A program made the translations under genes and the position numbers. The notes below the pieces were generated by a model. The model was not told the DNA's origin, ran no database searches, and saw only the letters and a program-made list of their open reading frames with translations. Positions 51,600 through 59,395 of a stretch of DNA of 64,000 bases are shown here, one piece after another. This stretch comes from Serinicoccus hydrothermalis (GTDB lineage: Bacteria; Actinomycetota; Actinomycetes; Actinomycetales; Dermatophilaceae), in contig NZ_CP014989.1 of assembly GCF_001685415.1 (NCBI RefSeq), positions 2,728,001 to 2,792,000 on the forward strand, in the 5' to 3' direction. The first letter of the stretch is position 1, and each line of letters starts with the position of its first letter.

Positions 51600-52730
51600 G
51601 TGAGACGCACTGCCGCCGCCGTCGCGCTGTCCCTGCCCCTGCTCGCGGGCTGCACCACCACGGGCACGCCGGAGGCCACGGAGACCGCGGACCAGGCCGC
51701 GGTGGCCTCGGCCGCTCCGACGTCGGGCGTCCCGACGTCGGCGACGGCCGCCCCGACGTCGCCGACCCCGGAGCCCGCGCCCATGCCCGACCCCGGCCCC
51801 GAGGCGGCGGCGCTCGCACTGGCGCCGGCGGACGCGGCATACCTCACCGTCACGGACTGGGCGGCGATCAAGGAGCGGCTCGGCGCCGCCGACCTCACGA
51901 GCGAGAGCATCCAGACCGACACGATCGAGTTCTGGCGGTCCGTGGGCACGAGCACGGTGCTGCTCACCGACGGGGTGCTGCGGGAGGAGAACAGCCGGCT
52001 GCGGCTGCGGTATGCCGTGACCCAGGACGACGCGCTCTGGGAGGTGCGCTGGGCCGACGACGAGGTCGATGACGAGCGGACGGCCGGGCTCGCGCTGCGC
52101 CTGCGGGACGACCTCGACCTCGACGGGCTGGAGCGCGCGGTGCAGGACGAGGTGCCCGGCGTCGAGGGCGCGAGCGTGCTGCGTGACGGGCACCTGCTGC
52201 TGCGGGGAGAGGCCACCGGGGACGTGCTGGCGGACCGCGACGAGGTCGCGGCGCTGCTGGAGGACGAGGGCGAGAGCCGCCTGGCGGTCCCGGGGTGCCT
52301 GTCCTGGCCGACCGCGCTGGGCGTCGACGCCACCGTGGAGGAGCAGGACAACGTCGTCGGCGCGGCGCCGGTCGAGGACCTGCGCTCGCCGCGGGCGTGG
52401 GGGATGTCCTTCACCGGTCGGGAGGCGACCCTCACCCTGGTGCACGAGGAGGGCGTGACCGGCGAGGAGGCGCGGGCCGACGCCGCCGCCCGGGTCGCGC
52501 TCGCCCAGTCCTGGCCCACGACCGAGAGCGTCGGGTGGGGAGACGCGCTGGGGCTGCCGCCGGGGCTCGAGGGCGACCCGTATGCCGTGGAGGAGGACGG
52601 CCGGGTGGTCACCTCGATCGACTACCGGGTGGTCAACACCACGGCGGCCGCGACGGTCGCCCTCTCCGGGCTGGTCCCCGGGGCCGTGTGCGCCGAGGTC
52701 GACTGGCTGGCCGAGCCGACCGGGCTGTAG
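51600..52730 (+). CDS. Lipoprotein of unknown function
   Basis: This 376-residue protein starts with a signal peptide and lipobox LPLLAGC (lipidated Cys18), then a Thr/Pro/Ala-rich spacer of about 50 residues and a folded domain with two Cys at the ends of conserved stretches (VPGCLSWPTALG and GAVCAEVDWL), probably a disulfide. It has no recognisable family. It is anchored to the outer face of the membrane. The GTG at 51600 is the start, divergent from nfeD with a 103-base gap. Confidence 0.75.
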   Translation: MRRTAAAVALSLPLLAGCTTTGTPEATETADQAAVASAAPTSGVPTSATAAPTSPTPEPAPMPDPGPEAAALALAPADAAYLTVTDWAAIKERLGAADLTSESIQTDTIEFWRSVGTSTVLLTDGVLREENSRLRLRYAVTQDDALWEVRWADDEVDDERTAGLALRLRDDLDLDGLERAVQDEVPGVEGASVLRDGHLLLRGEATGDVLADRDEVAALLEDEGESRLAVPGCLSWPTALGVDATVEEQDNVVGAAPVEDLRSPRAWGMSFTGREATLTLVHEEGVTGEEARADAAARVALAQSWPTTESVGWGDALGLPPGLEGDPYAVEEDGRVVTSIDYRVVNTTAAATVALSGLVPGAVCAEVDWLAEPTGL

Positions 52731-52739
52731 GGCGGCGGC

Positions 52740-53278
52740 TCAGAGCGAGCCGAGGGCGGTGCCGAGCTGGCCGGCACCGAGCATGAGGAGGAGCAGACCC
52801 ATGACGAGGTTGTTGTGGCCGACCAGCCAGGTCCGGGCCGCCTGCAGCGGCGCGGTCGCCCGGTCGCCGAGGAGGTAGGCGCTTCCGGTCACCCCGAGCG
52901 CCGTCACCGAGCAGAGCGTGCCGAGGACGAGCAGGGTGACCCACCACGCGGCCGCGGACAGCCCGGCCTGCGACATCGTCAGGCCGAGGGCATACCCGCG
53001 AAGGAACGGTAGGAGAGGACGAGGAAGAGCACGGCGAAGACCCAGGCGGCCCAGTTGACGCCGTCCTCGCCGCCCGACGACGCGCGTCCGGCGCTGCTCG
53101 CCCCGAGGGCTGCGCCGAGCCCGATGCCGAGCAGCGTCGCGGCGAACCACCCGAGCGTCCACAGCGCGGCCGCCCCACGACCCCGGCCGATGAGCAGGAA
53201 GAGCAGCCCGACCAGCGGCATCGGCGACACCGCGACCGCGACGACGCTCGGCAGGCTGGCCCCGATGACCTGGAGCAC
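52740..53278 (-). pseudogene. GAP-family (Sap/LysE-like) membrane protein, internally deleted
   Basis: The start reads as a normal GAP/LysE-type exporter: LPSVVAVAVSPMPLVGLLFLLIGR, then WTLGWFAATLLGIGLGAALG and VLFLVLSYRSFAG. It ends at a stop at 52979. The family C-terminal half resumes in another frame (MSQAGLSAAAWWVTLLVLG, LLGDRATAPLQAARTWLVGHN, MGLLLLMLGAGQLG) to 52740. About 35-40 residues usually found between (loop and helix with NPKNL) are missing and the frame is shifted. The junction falls on a GGTATGCC octamer (minus strand, 52996-52989). It is most likely non-functional. Confidence 0.8.
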
Positions 53279-53305
53279 CCGTTTTCCCTCCGGTCGGCCG
53301 ACGGA

Positions 53306-54478
53306 CTACCGGGGACCAGTCTCCACCAGCCGTGGCCTGGGCGGCTGCACCTCGGCGCGTGCCGGGCTGCCGAGCGCCCGCGCGATGATCCCGAAGACCT
53401 GCTCGGTCTCGATGAGGAAGGCGTCGTGCCCGTAGGGGCTGTCGATGACGGCGAGCTCGCGGCACGCCGGCGCCGCGGCGACCCGCTCGCCCTCGGCCGG
53501 GGTGAAGAGCCGGTCGCTGCTCACCACCGCGACGGTCAGCTCGGCGGTGATACGGCGCAGCGCCGCCTCGACGCCGCCGCGGCCGCGGCCGATGTCGTGG
53601 CTGTTCATCGCCTCGGTGAGGGCAAGGTAGGAGTTGGCGTCGAAGCGGCGGACCAGCTTCTTGCCGTGGTGCTCCAGGTAGGACTGCACGGCATACCGGC
53701 CGCCGCGCAGCGGGTCCTCCCCGCTCTGGGCGTCGCCGCCGAAGCGCAGCGCGAGCTCGGCCGCGGAGCGGTAGGTGGCGTGCGCGATCTGGCGGGCGAT
53801 CTCCAGCCCGGCGCGCGGCCCCGGGCCGGGGTAGTAGTCGCCGCCGTGGAAGGCCGGGTCGAGCCGGATCGCGTGCTGCTGCGGCACCGACCAGGCGATC
53901 TGGTCCGCGCTCGCCGCCGCGCTCGCGGCGAGGACCACGCACCGCCGCACCCGTCCGGGCAGGCTCGCTGCCCACTCCAGCGAGCGCATACCCCCGACCG
54001 AGCCGCCGACGACCAGGGCGAAGCTGCGGATGCCGAGCCGGTCGGCCAGCAGCGCCTCGGCGCGCACCTGGTCGCGGACGGTGATGCGGGGGAAGGAGCT
54101 GCCGTAGGGCCGGCCGTCCGGCGCCGCCGATGACGGGCCGGTCGTGCCGCCGCACCCGCCCAGGACACTGGGCGCGATGACGCACCACTCGTCGGTGTCC
54201 AGCGGGGCGCCGGGGCCGATGAGGCCCGGCCACCAGCCGCAGGTCGGCTGACCCGGCCCGCGGTCGCCGACGACGTGGCTGTCGCCGGTGAGCGCGTGCA
54301 GGACGAGGACGGCGTTGCTGCGGTCGGCGTTGAGCCTGCCCCAGGCCTGGTAGGTGACGCGCACGTCCTCGAGGACCTCGCCCGACTCCAGGGTGAGGTC
54401 GCCGACCGACTGGGTGCGGCGCCGGGCGCGGGGGGCCGGGGGAGGCTCGACCGTCTCGGGTCCGGGCAGGGCCGCCAC
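53306..54478 (-). CDS. metX: Homoserine O-acetyltransferase
   Basis: MetX acetylates homoserine for methionine synthesis. The 390-residue alpha/beta-hydrolase-fold enzyme has the nucleophile Ser160 in VVGGSVGGMRSLEW, the catalytic Asp in SSDRLFTPAE (about 317) and His351 in YGHDAFLIE. VLHALTGDSHVVG and LGGCGGTTGPSS are family features. The start is GTG at 54478, one base after the metY stop, so the two are translationally linked. metY-metX is the standard actinobacterial methionine (direct sulfhydrylation) operon. Confidence 0.95.
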   Translation of the reverse strand: MAALPGPETVEPPPAPRARRRTQSVGDLTLESGEVLEDVRVTYQAWGRLNADRSNAVLVLHALTGDSHVVGDRGPGQPTCGWWPGLIGPGAPLDTDEWCVIAPSVLGGCGGTTGPSSAAPDGRPYGSSFPRITVRDQVRAEALLADRLGIRSFALVVGGSVGGMRSLEWAASLPGRVRRCVVLAASAAASADQIAWSVPQQHAIRLDPAFHGGDYYPGPGPRAGLEIARQIAHATYRSAAELALRFGGDAQSGEDPLRGGRYAVQSYLEHHGKKLVRRFDANSYLALTEAMNSHDIGRGRGGVEAALRRITAELTVAVVSSDRLFTPAEGERVAAAPACRELAVIDSPYGHDAFLIETEQVFGIIARALGSPARAEVQPPRPRLVETGPR

Positions 54479-54479
54479 G

Positions 54480-55817
54480 TCAGGCCGCCTCGGTCTCGCG
54501 GCGGGAGGCCGAGACGGCGGCGAAGCCCCGCTCCAGGTCGGCCAGGATGTCCTCGATCCCCTCGATGCCCACCGACAGGCGCACCAGCCCCGGGGTGACC
54601 CCGGCCGCGGCCTGGGCCTGCGGGGTCAGCTGGGAGTGGGTGGTGCTGGCGGGGTGGATGACGAGGGAGCGGACGTCACCGATGTTGGCGACGTGGCTGT
54701 GCAGCTCGAGCGCCGAGACGAAGGCGCGCCCCGCCGGCGCCCCGCCCTCGATCTCGAAGGCGAGCACGGCCCCGGCGCCGCCGGGCAGGTATGCCTGGGC
54801 CCGGGCGTGCGAGGGGTGGTCGGGCAGCCCGGCGTAGGAGACCGAGAGCACCTGGTCCTGCTCGGTCAGCCACTGGGCCACGCGCCGGGCGTTGTCCACG
54901 TGCCGCTCGATCCGCAGCGAGAGCGTCTCCAGGCCCTGGGCGATGAGGAAGGCGTTGAACGGAGAGACCGCCGGGCCGAGGTCGCGCAGCAGCTGCACCC
55001 GCGCCTTGATGATGAAGGACACGTTGGCGCCGAGGATGCCACCCTCGCCGAGCGCCTCGGCATACACGAGCCCGTGGTAGCTCTCGTCCGGCTCGGTGAA
55101 CCCGGGGAAGCGGCCTGGCTCGGCGCCGTAGTCGAAGCGGCCGGCGTCGACGATCACCCCGGCGATCGCCGTGCCGTGGCCGCCGAGGTACTTCGTGGCG
55201 GAGTGGACCACGATGTCCGCGCCGTGCTCGATGGGGCGGGCGAGGTAGGGGGTCGCGACCGTGTTGTCGACGACGAGCGGGACGCCCACCTCGTGCGCGA
55301 CGTCCGCGACGGCGCGGGTGTCGAGGACGTCGCTGCTGGGGTTGGCGATGGTCTCCCCGAAGAAGGCCTTGGTGGTCGGCCGGGCGGCCGCGCGCCACTG
55401 CTCGGGGTCGGTCGGGTCCTCGACGAAGGTGACCTCGATGCCGAGCCGGGGCAGGGTGTGCGCGAAGAGGTTCTGCGTGCCGCCGTAGAGGCTGGGGGAG
55501 GACACGACGTGGTCGCCCGCCCCGGCGAGATTGAGGATCGCCAGGGTCACCGCCGAGGAGCCGGAGGCGACCAGCAGCGCGCCGACGCCGCCCTCGAGGT
55601 CGGCGATGCGGTTCTCCACCGTCTCCTGGGTCGGGTTGGTGATCCGGGTGTAGATCGGGCCCAGCTCGGCCAAGGCGAAGCGGTCCGCAGCCTGGTCGGC
55701 GTCCTCGAAGACGTAGGAGGTGGTCTGGTAGATCGGCAGCGCGCGGGCGCCGGTCTGGGAGTCGGGGGTCTGGCCGGCGTGGATCTGCCGGGTGGTGAAG
55801 TCGGTGTAGGTGGCCAT
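54480..55817 (-). CDS. metY: O-acetylhomoserine sulfhydrylase
   Basis: MetY joins O-acetylhomoserine and sulfide to give homocysteine. The 445-residue Cys/Met-metabolism PLP enzyme has LPIYQTTSYVFED, ASGSSAVTLAILNL, DNTVATPYLARP and Lys209 in HSATKYLGGHG, plus SHVANIGDVRSLVIHPASTTHSQL near the C terminus. The ATG at 55817 is the natural start; a longer frame upstream overlaps the leader. It is preceded by a 160-nt leader with a predicted Cys-terminated peptide and a long-range stem, suggesting cysteine-controlled expression. Confidence 0.96.
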   Translation of the reverse strand: MATYTDFTTRQIHAGQTPDSQTGARALPIYQTTSYVFEDADQAADRFALAELGPIYTRITNPTQETVENRIADLEGGVGALLVASGSSAVTLAILNLAGAGDHVVSSPSLYGGTQNLFAHTLPRLGIEVTFVEDPTDPEQWRAAARPTTKAFFGETIANPSSDVLDTRAVADVAHEVGVPLVVDNTVATPYLARPIEHGADIVVHSATKYLGGHGTAIAGVIVDAGRFDYGAEPGRFPGFTEPDESYHGLVYAEALGEGGILGANVSFIIKARVQLLRDLGPAVSPFNAFLIAQGLETLSLRIERHVDNARRVAQWLTEQDQVLSVSYAGLPDHPSHARAQAYLPGGAGAVLAFEIEGGAPAGRAFVSALELHSHVANIGDVRSLVIHPASTTHSQLTPQAQAAAGVTPGLVRLSVGIEGIEDILADLERGFAAVSASRRETEAA

Positions 55818-55860
55818 CGCGTCTCGTTTCGCTGGAGGGGGTGCAGGGTGGTCGATCACT

Positions 55861-55946
55861 CTGCTGAGCCCGCCTCGGCAGCGGGAGGGGATGGCGTCGG
55901 ACGCTGGTCCGCGGTGCGCATCGGCTGCGAGGGGAGGGCTCAGCAG
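55861..55946 (-). promoter_or_regulatory. Predicted attenuator stem in the metYX leader
   Basis: On the transcript, CTGCTGAGCCC (55946-55936) and GGGCTCAGCAG (55871-55861) are perfectly complementary over 11 bp and enclose about 64 nt, part of which (GCAGCCGATGCGCACC and following) could form competing hairpins. The left arm contains the Cys codon TGC and the stop TGA of the predicted leader peptide, so a ribosome pausing there would block the stem. The metY ATG lies 44 nt beyond the right arm. The pairing is seen in sequence; the regulatory logic is inferred. Confidence 0.55.
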
Positions 55947-55975
55947 CGGCGCATTCGGCGGGAACGGGTCGTCAT
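55940..55975 (-). CDS. Predicted leaderless leader peptide MTTRSRRMRRC
   Basis: An 11-codon frame starts with ATG at 55975 and ends with TGC-TGA (Cys-stop) at 55945-55940. A promoter with TTGACT and TCTACT places the likely transcription start within a base or two of this ATG, so the peptide would be translated without a leader, as is common in actinobacteria. The Arg-rich body and terminal Cys resemble the short peptides that sense cysteine charging upstream of sulfur genes in mycobacteria (usually with several Cys). Here a single Cys sits just before the stop. It needs experimental confirmation. Confidence 0.55.
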   Translation of the reverse strand: MTTRSRRMRRC

Positions 55976-55982
55976 GGGGACC

Positions 55983-56020
55983 AGTAGAGCAGGGCCGGAG
56001 AAGCGAAGTCAATGCGACTT
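55983..56020 (-). promoter_or_regulatory. Promoter of metYX with overlapping AAGTC-N5-GACTT palindrome
   Basis: On the minus strand TTGACT (56012-56007) and TCTACT (55988-55983) are separated by 18 bp, a good housekeeping-type promoter for this GC-rich genome. A palindrome AAGTC-AATGC-GACTT at 56006-56020 covers the -35 box and is a candidate repressor site. The regulator is unknown. Confidence 0.6.
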
Positions 56021-56156
56021 TCGGGCTAGGAGATCGGGTGGTTCCGCACGATCTGCGGCACGGTCACCGCCACTTCAGAATGCTTCGGTATGCCGGGTCT
56101 AAGCCAGCAGGTGCGCCCGTCACCGCGGGCCCCGGTGAAACCGATGCTGGTTCGAA

Positions 56157-56204
56157 AACGGTGTGTCACATCCGTTGCTCCGACGACGGATGTGACACAC
56201 CGTT
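56157..56204. repeat. Perfect 19-bp inverted repeat at the 3' end of the DUF559 gene
   Basis: Arms 56157-56175 and 56186-56204 are exactly complementary over 19 bp with a 10-nt loop; on the minus strand the hairpin is followed by TTTT. It starts 12 bases after the DUF559 stop and probably terminates it, but the length and perfection exceed other terminators here and recall the palindromes around the DUF559 pseudogene at 18-19 kb, though the sequence differs. Confidence 0.85.
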
Positions 56205-56216
56205 CCTGCACCACCG

Positions 56217-57185
56217 TCACCGCGGGGCGGACTCCAGGACCCGTACGTCCGGCATGGGCGAGGCCGGCCCGAGGGCGACCACCTCGTCCACCCGGGCGAG
56301 GAAGCGCCGTGGTCGCGCGTGCAACGTCCAGGGTGAGACACCGATCACCCGCGCGCCGACGCCCACGAGCAGGGCGTCCTTCTCGACGGTGTCCGCCCAC
56401 CGGTCACCGCCCTGGTCGTCCACGCCCTGGTGGAACTGGCGGGAGTGCACCTGGATGGCGACGCCCCACGAGGGCAGCCAGCCGTCCGGACAGCCGAGGA
56501 ACCGGCCCGTGGGGGCATGGACGATCCGGCAGTTGGTCAGCAACGCCGGCAGATCCGGCCGGCTGTCCCAGAGCTGTCGCAGCACCGCCTCGGGTCGAGA
56601 CCAGGCGCCGCCGACGAAGGCCTGGAGGCCGGCGCGCACCCCCTGCACCGTATCCGTGGGCCGCTGCCACAGCTCGTGGTCGAGCTCCTCGGGGCGACCC
56701 AGACCGCGTTGCAGCACGGCGATGGTGAGCGCCTCGAGATCGCGCGGTGACACCTCCTCCAGGCAGGCGGCGTCGACGAGCGCCCTGGCCGCTGGAGCCG
56801 TCCGTAGGGTGCCGTCACGACGGGCGACCACGGGTATACGCGTCGTCCGGACCGTGCGCGCGTCACCGTGCCGCCGGGCGCGGGACGTACTCGGCACGAG
56901 AAAGGTCGCGACCCTCGTTGCCGGGACCCGGAGTCCGTGCTGGCTGAGTGCCACCAGCCCGGTCAGCACCGCCCGCTCGCCCGCCCAGAGCCCGATCGCG
57001 GTCAGCAGGTCCTCACCCTGCACCGGCCCTCGATGGGGTGACACGACGCTGGGGTAGGGCGTGCGCCATACCGATGACCGTCGGTGGCGGATCTCCGCCT
57101 CCGTCCACCCTGCCGCACGCAGCTGGGCGTAGGTCGCGAGCCCGCGCTGACCGGGAATCGCGGGAAAGGCTGGGTGGTCGGACAT
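56217..57185 (-). CDS. AbiEi-like / DUF559 (Vsr-fold) protein, intact
   Basis: This 322-residue protein has an N-terminal winged-helix segment (ATYAQLRAAGWTEAEIRHR, about 15-60) and a middle region with ERAVLTGLVALSQHGL, RIPVV and LRTAPAARALVDAACLEEV. The C-terminal restriction-endonuclease-like domain reads WGVAIQVHSRQFHQG, WADTVEKDALLVGVGARVIGVSP. It is the same family as the pseudogene at 18.3 kb. Such genes are numerous in actinobacteria and often labelled type IV antitoxin, but no AbiEii toxin is adjacent. Nuclease activity is possible and unproven. Confidence 0.85.
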   Translation of the reverse strand: MSDHPAFPAIPGQRGLATYAQLRAAGWTEAEIRHRRSSVWRTPYPSVVSPHRGPVQGEDLLTAIGLWAGERAVLTGLVALSQHGLRVPATRVATFLVPSTSRARRHGDARTVRTTRIPVVARRDGTLRTAPAARALVDAACLEEVSPRDLEALTIAVLQRGLGRPEELDHELWQRPTDTVQGVRAGLQAFVGGAWSRPEAVLRQLWDSRPDLPALLTNCRIVHAPTGRFLGCPDGWLPSWGVAIQVHSRQFHQGVDDQGGDRWADTVEKDALLVGVGARVIGVSPWTLHARPRRFLARVDEVVALGPASPMPDVRVLESAPR

Positions 57186-57266
57186 GGCGACCAGCCTGCC
57201 GGGAACGGGCCAGGCGTGCTGGGCACCTGTGGATAACGATGCTGGTGCCGAGAAGGTGTGCGTGCG

Positions 57267-59246
57267 TCAGAGGTCGACGGTGCCCTGCTCCTCCAGCGTG
57301 GTGAGGTCGGTGATGTGCAGCGAGCTGTCGCCGAGCACCCAGAGCTGGTCGCCGATGACCAGGGTGCGGCGGGCGTGGTCCCAGCCGGAGGCCGAGCTGC
57401 CGCCGAGCTGGAGCCGCGGGCCCTGGCTGAGCGAGGTGCCCTCGACCCGTGCCGAGACGACCCCGGTCCACTCCGAGTCCTCGGTCCAGGCGTTCGCCGG
57501 CAGGAAGAGCTGCCCGGTCTGCGGCCAGTAGCGGAACGCCCGGTGGTCGTACTCGACGTCGGAGTAGTGGTCGGCCCAGGTCTCCATGGCCACCTGGGTC
57601 GGTGCGGCCGGGTCGGAGATGTCGAAGAGCGAGACCTGCAGCCCCGTGGTCCGCCCCTCGTCGGTGGCGTCCTGCCCGACACCGAGCAGCAGATCCTCAC
57701 CGACCGGGTGGAGGTATGCCGAGTAGCCGGGGATCTTCAGCTCGCCGGTGACCTCGGGCGCGGTGGGGTCGGAGGTGTCGACGAGGTAGAGCGGGTCGGT
57801 CTGACGGAAGGTCACCACGGCCGCGGTGTCGGCGGAGAGGTAGCGGACGGAGTAGATCTGCTCGGTCTCGCCGAGCCCGTCGACGCGACCCTGCTCCACC
57901 AGCCGGTCTCCCTCCTCGGCGAGCACGACGAGGGAGCTGCTGGAGGGGGTGCTGCCCTGGCGGTCCGTGGTGGTGGCGACCCGGATCACCCCGTCCTGCT
58001 CGTCCAGGCTGAACTGGTTGAGGAGCCGGCCGTCGACCGAGCCGGACGCGAGGTAGTCGGTGGAGCCTGCCTCGGTGAGGTCGAAGGTGTGCAGGGACGT
58101 GCTCTGCGCCCCGCCGCCACGCGGCATGATCGAGGAGTCGGGCCCGTCGGCGGCGGCCCACGCCTCCCAGGCCCCGGTGGCCACGACGAGCCGGTCTGTC
58201 GAGGCATACACGGTCGAGCCGGCGGCGACGACGCCGGTCGACGACGTGACGTCGAGCTGGGCGTCGTCGAGGTCGAAGGTCAGCACCGACATGGTGGACA
58301 GACCGGAGAACTCCGGCGGCCGGGCGATGTCCTCGCAGGGGACGGCGAGCTCGGTGCCCGCGGAGCGGGTGCCCTGGATGGTCTGCAGGTGCGGGAGCCA
58401 GTCGTCCAGGGTGGTGGCGGAGATGATCTCGCGGTTGGCCTGCTCCGCCTCGTCCTCGGCGACCAGGCTGCCGTTGCGGGGCTGGACGAGGGCGAGCCCC
58501 GGGGGAGGGGTGACCATGACCATGCGCGCCGTGCCGTCGTGCATCCGCGTGGAGCGGTAGTCGCCCTCCAGCCGCAGCGTGCCGCCGGCCCGCGGGGCGC
58601 TCGGGTCGGAGATGTCGACGAGGGTCACGACGGTCCGGACCGTCTCGAAGGCGGGAAAGGTCGAGAGCCCGTCCGTCGAGGGGAGCGGGGAGACGCCACC
58701 GGTCCACTCGCGGGTGAGCACCAGGACGCGGTCGTTGTCCCGGTCGAGCAGCAGCTCGGGCTCCGAGCCGGCGTCACGCCCGGGCAGCCGCAGGCTCCCG
58801 ACCGTCGCCCTGCTCGCCACGTCGACCACCACCAGCTCCCCGTTGCGCGAGGTGACGACGATCTCCCCGTCGGTCTGGATGATGTCCGGCTCCTCGACCC
58901 CCTCCTCCTGGTTGTTGGTGCCGGAGAAGTCGGTGCCCTCCTGGGGCGACCCGGGGGAGGCGGCGCTCTCCGCCGAGCCGGCTGCCGAGTCCGACGCGGC
59001 CATGTCGGCGGAGTCCTCGGTCGCGAGCCAGCCCCGTGCGCCACCGAGGCCCCAGGGACCGACCTGCTCCAGCGCGTGGTCCTGGAAGTACCCGAGCAGC
59101 TCCTCGCAGGACCCGAAGTCGGTGAGCTCGGCCGCGCCGGCGGCGGGCGGGGAGACGATGTCGGCCGGGCTGCACGCCGCCAGGGCGAGCGGCACGGCGA
59201 GGAGCGGGGCGAGAAGGGTGGTGCGGCGGCCGGACGACGGTGTCAT
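57267..59246 (-). CDS. Secreted beta-propeller domain lipoprotein
   Basis: This 659-residue protein has an N-terminal signal with lipobox LALAAC (Cys25), a ~70-residue Ser/Ala/Gly-rich linker and then the Beta_propel (PF09826-type) domain from about residue 110: NNQEEGVEEPDIIQTDGE, VTLVDISDPSAP, VATGAWEAW, LYLVDTSDPTAPEVTGELKIPGYSAYLHPVGED (in parts) and YDHRAFRYW. The repeats VDTSDPTAP/LFDISDPAAP mark blades. Extracellular and membrane-anchored; the ligand is unknown. It lies downstream of a strong hairpin that separates it from the Na+/solute symporter operon. Confidence 0.9.
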   Translation of the reverse strand: MTPSSGRRTTLLAPLLAVPLALAACSPADIVSPPAAGAAELTDFGSCEELLGYFQDHALEQVGPWGLGGARGWLATEDSADMAASDSAAGSAESAASPGSPQEGTDFSGTNNQEEGVEEPDIIQTDGEIVVTSRNGELVVVDVASRATVGSLRLPGRDAGSEPELLLDRDNDRVLVLTREWTGGVSPLPSTDGLSTFPAFETVRTVVTLVDISDPSAPRAGGTLRLEGDYRSTRMHDGTARMVMVTPPPGLALVQPRNGSLVAEDEAEQANREIISATTLDDWLPHLQTIQGTRSAGTELAVPCEDIARPPEFSGLSTMSVLTFDLDDAQLDVTSSTGVVAAGSTVYASTDRLVVATGAWEAWAAADGPDSSIMPRGGGAQSTSLHTFDLTEAGSTDYLASGSVDGRLLNQFSLDEQDGVIRVATTTDRQGSTPSSSSLVVLAEEGDRLVEQGRVDGLGETEQIYSVRYLSADTAAVVTFRQTDPLYLVDTSDPTAPEVTGELKIPGYSAYLHPVGEDLLLGVGQDATDEGRTTGLQVSLFDISDPAAPTQVAMETWADHYSDVEYDHRAFRYWPQTGQLFLPANAWTEDSEWTGVVSARVEGTSLSQGPRLQLGGSSASGWDHARRTLVIGDQLWVLGDSSLHITDLTTLEEQGTVDL

Positions 59247-59323
59247 GGCGGGCTCCTGGCGGTGGAGATGCTTCGGTCAGGCCTCTGACGCCACGTCACC
59301 CTGCCAGGTTCCCCCGAGCACGC

Positions 59324-59361
59324 ACCGACCGCACGGTCTGCGTGCACACCGTGCGGTCGGT
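59324..59361 (-). terminator. Terminator after the Na+/solute symporter operon
   Basis: A perfect 14-bp hairpin (59324-59337 with 59348-59361) lies 35 bases after the symporter stop, followed by a partial third repeat (CCGCAC-ACC-GTGCGG, 59364-59378). The repeated unit ACCGTGCGG suggests a small local expansion. Confidence 0.8.
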
Positions 59362-59395
59362 CGCCGCACACCGTGCGGCCGGTCAGCAGGGAGGG

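Noticed and set aside
55818-56000. SAM riboswitch (SAM-I, -II or -IV) in the metY leader
   Set aside because: I could not find the conserved core nucleotides of any of these classes; the leader fits peptide-based attenuation better. An Rfam search would settle it.
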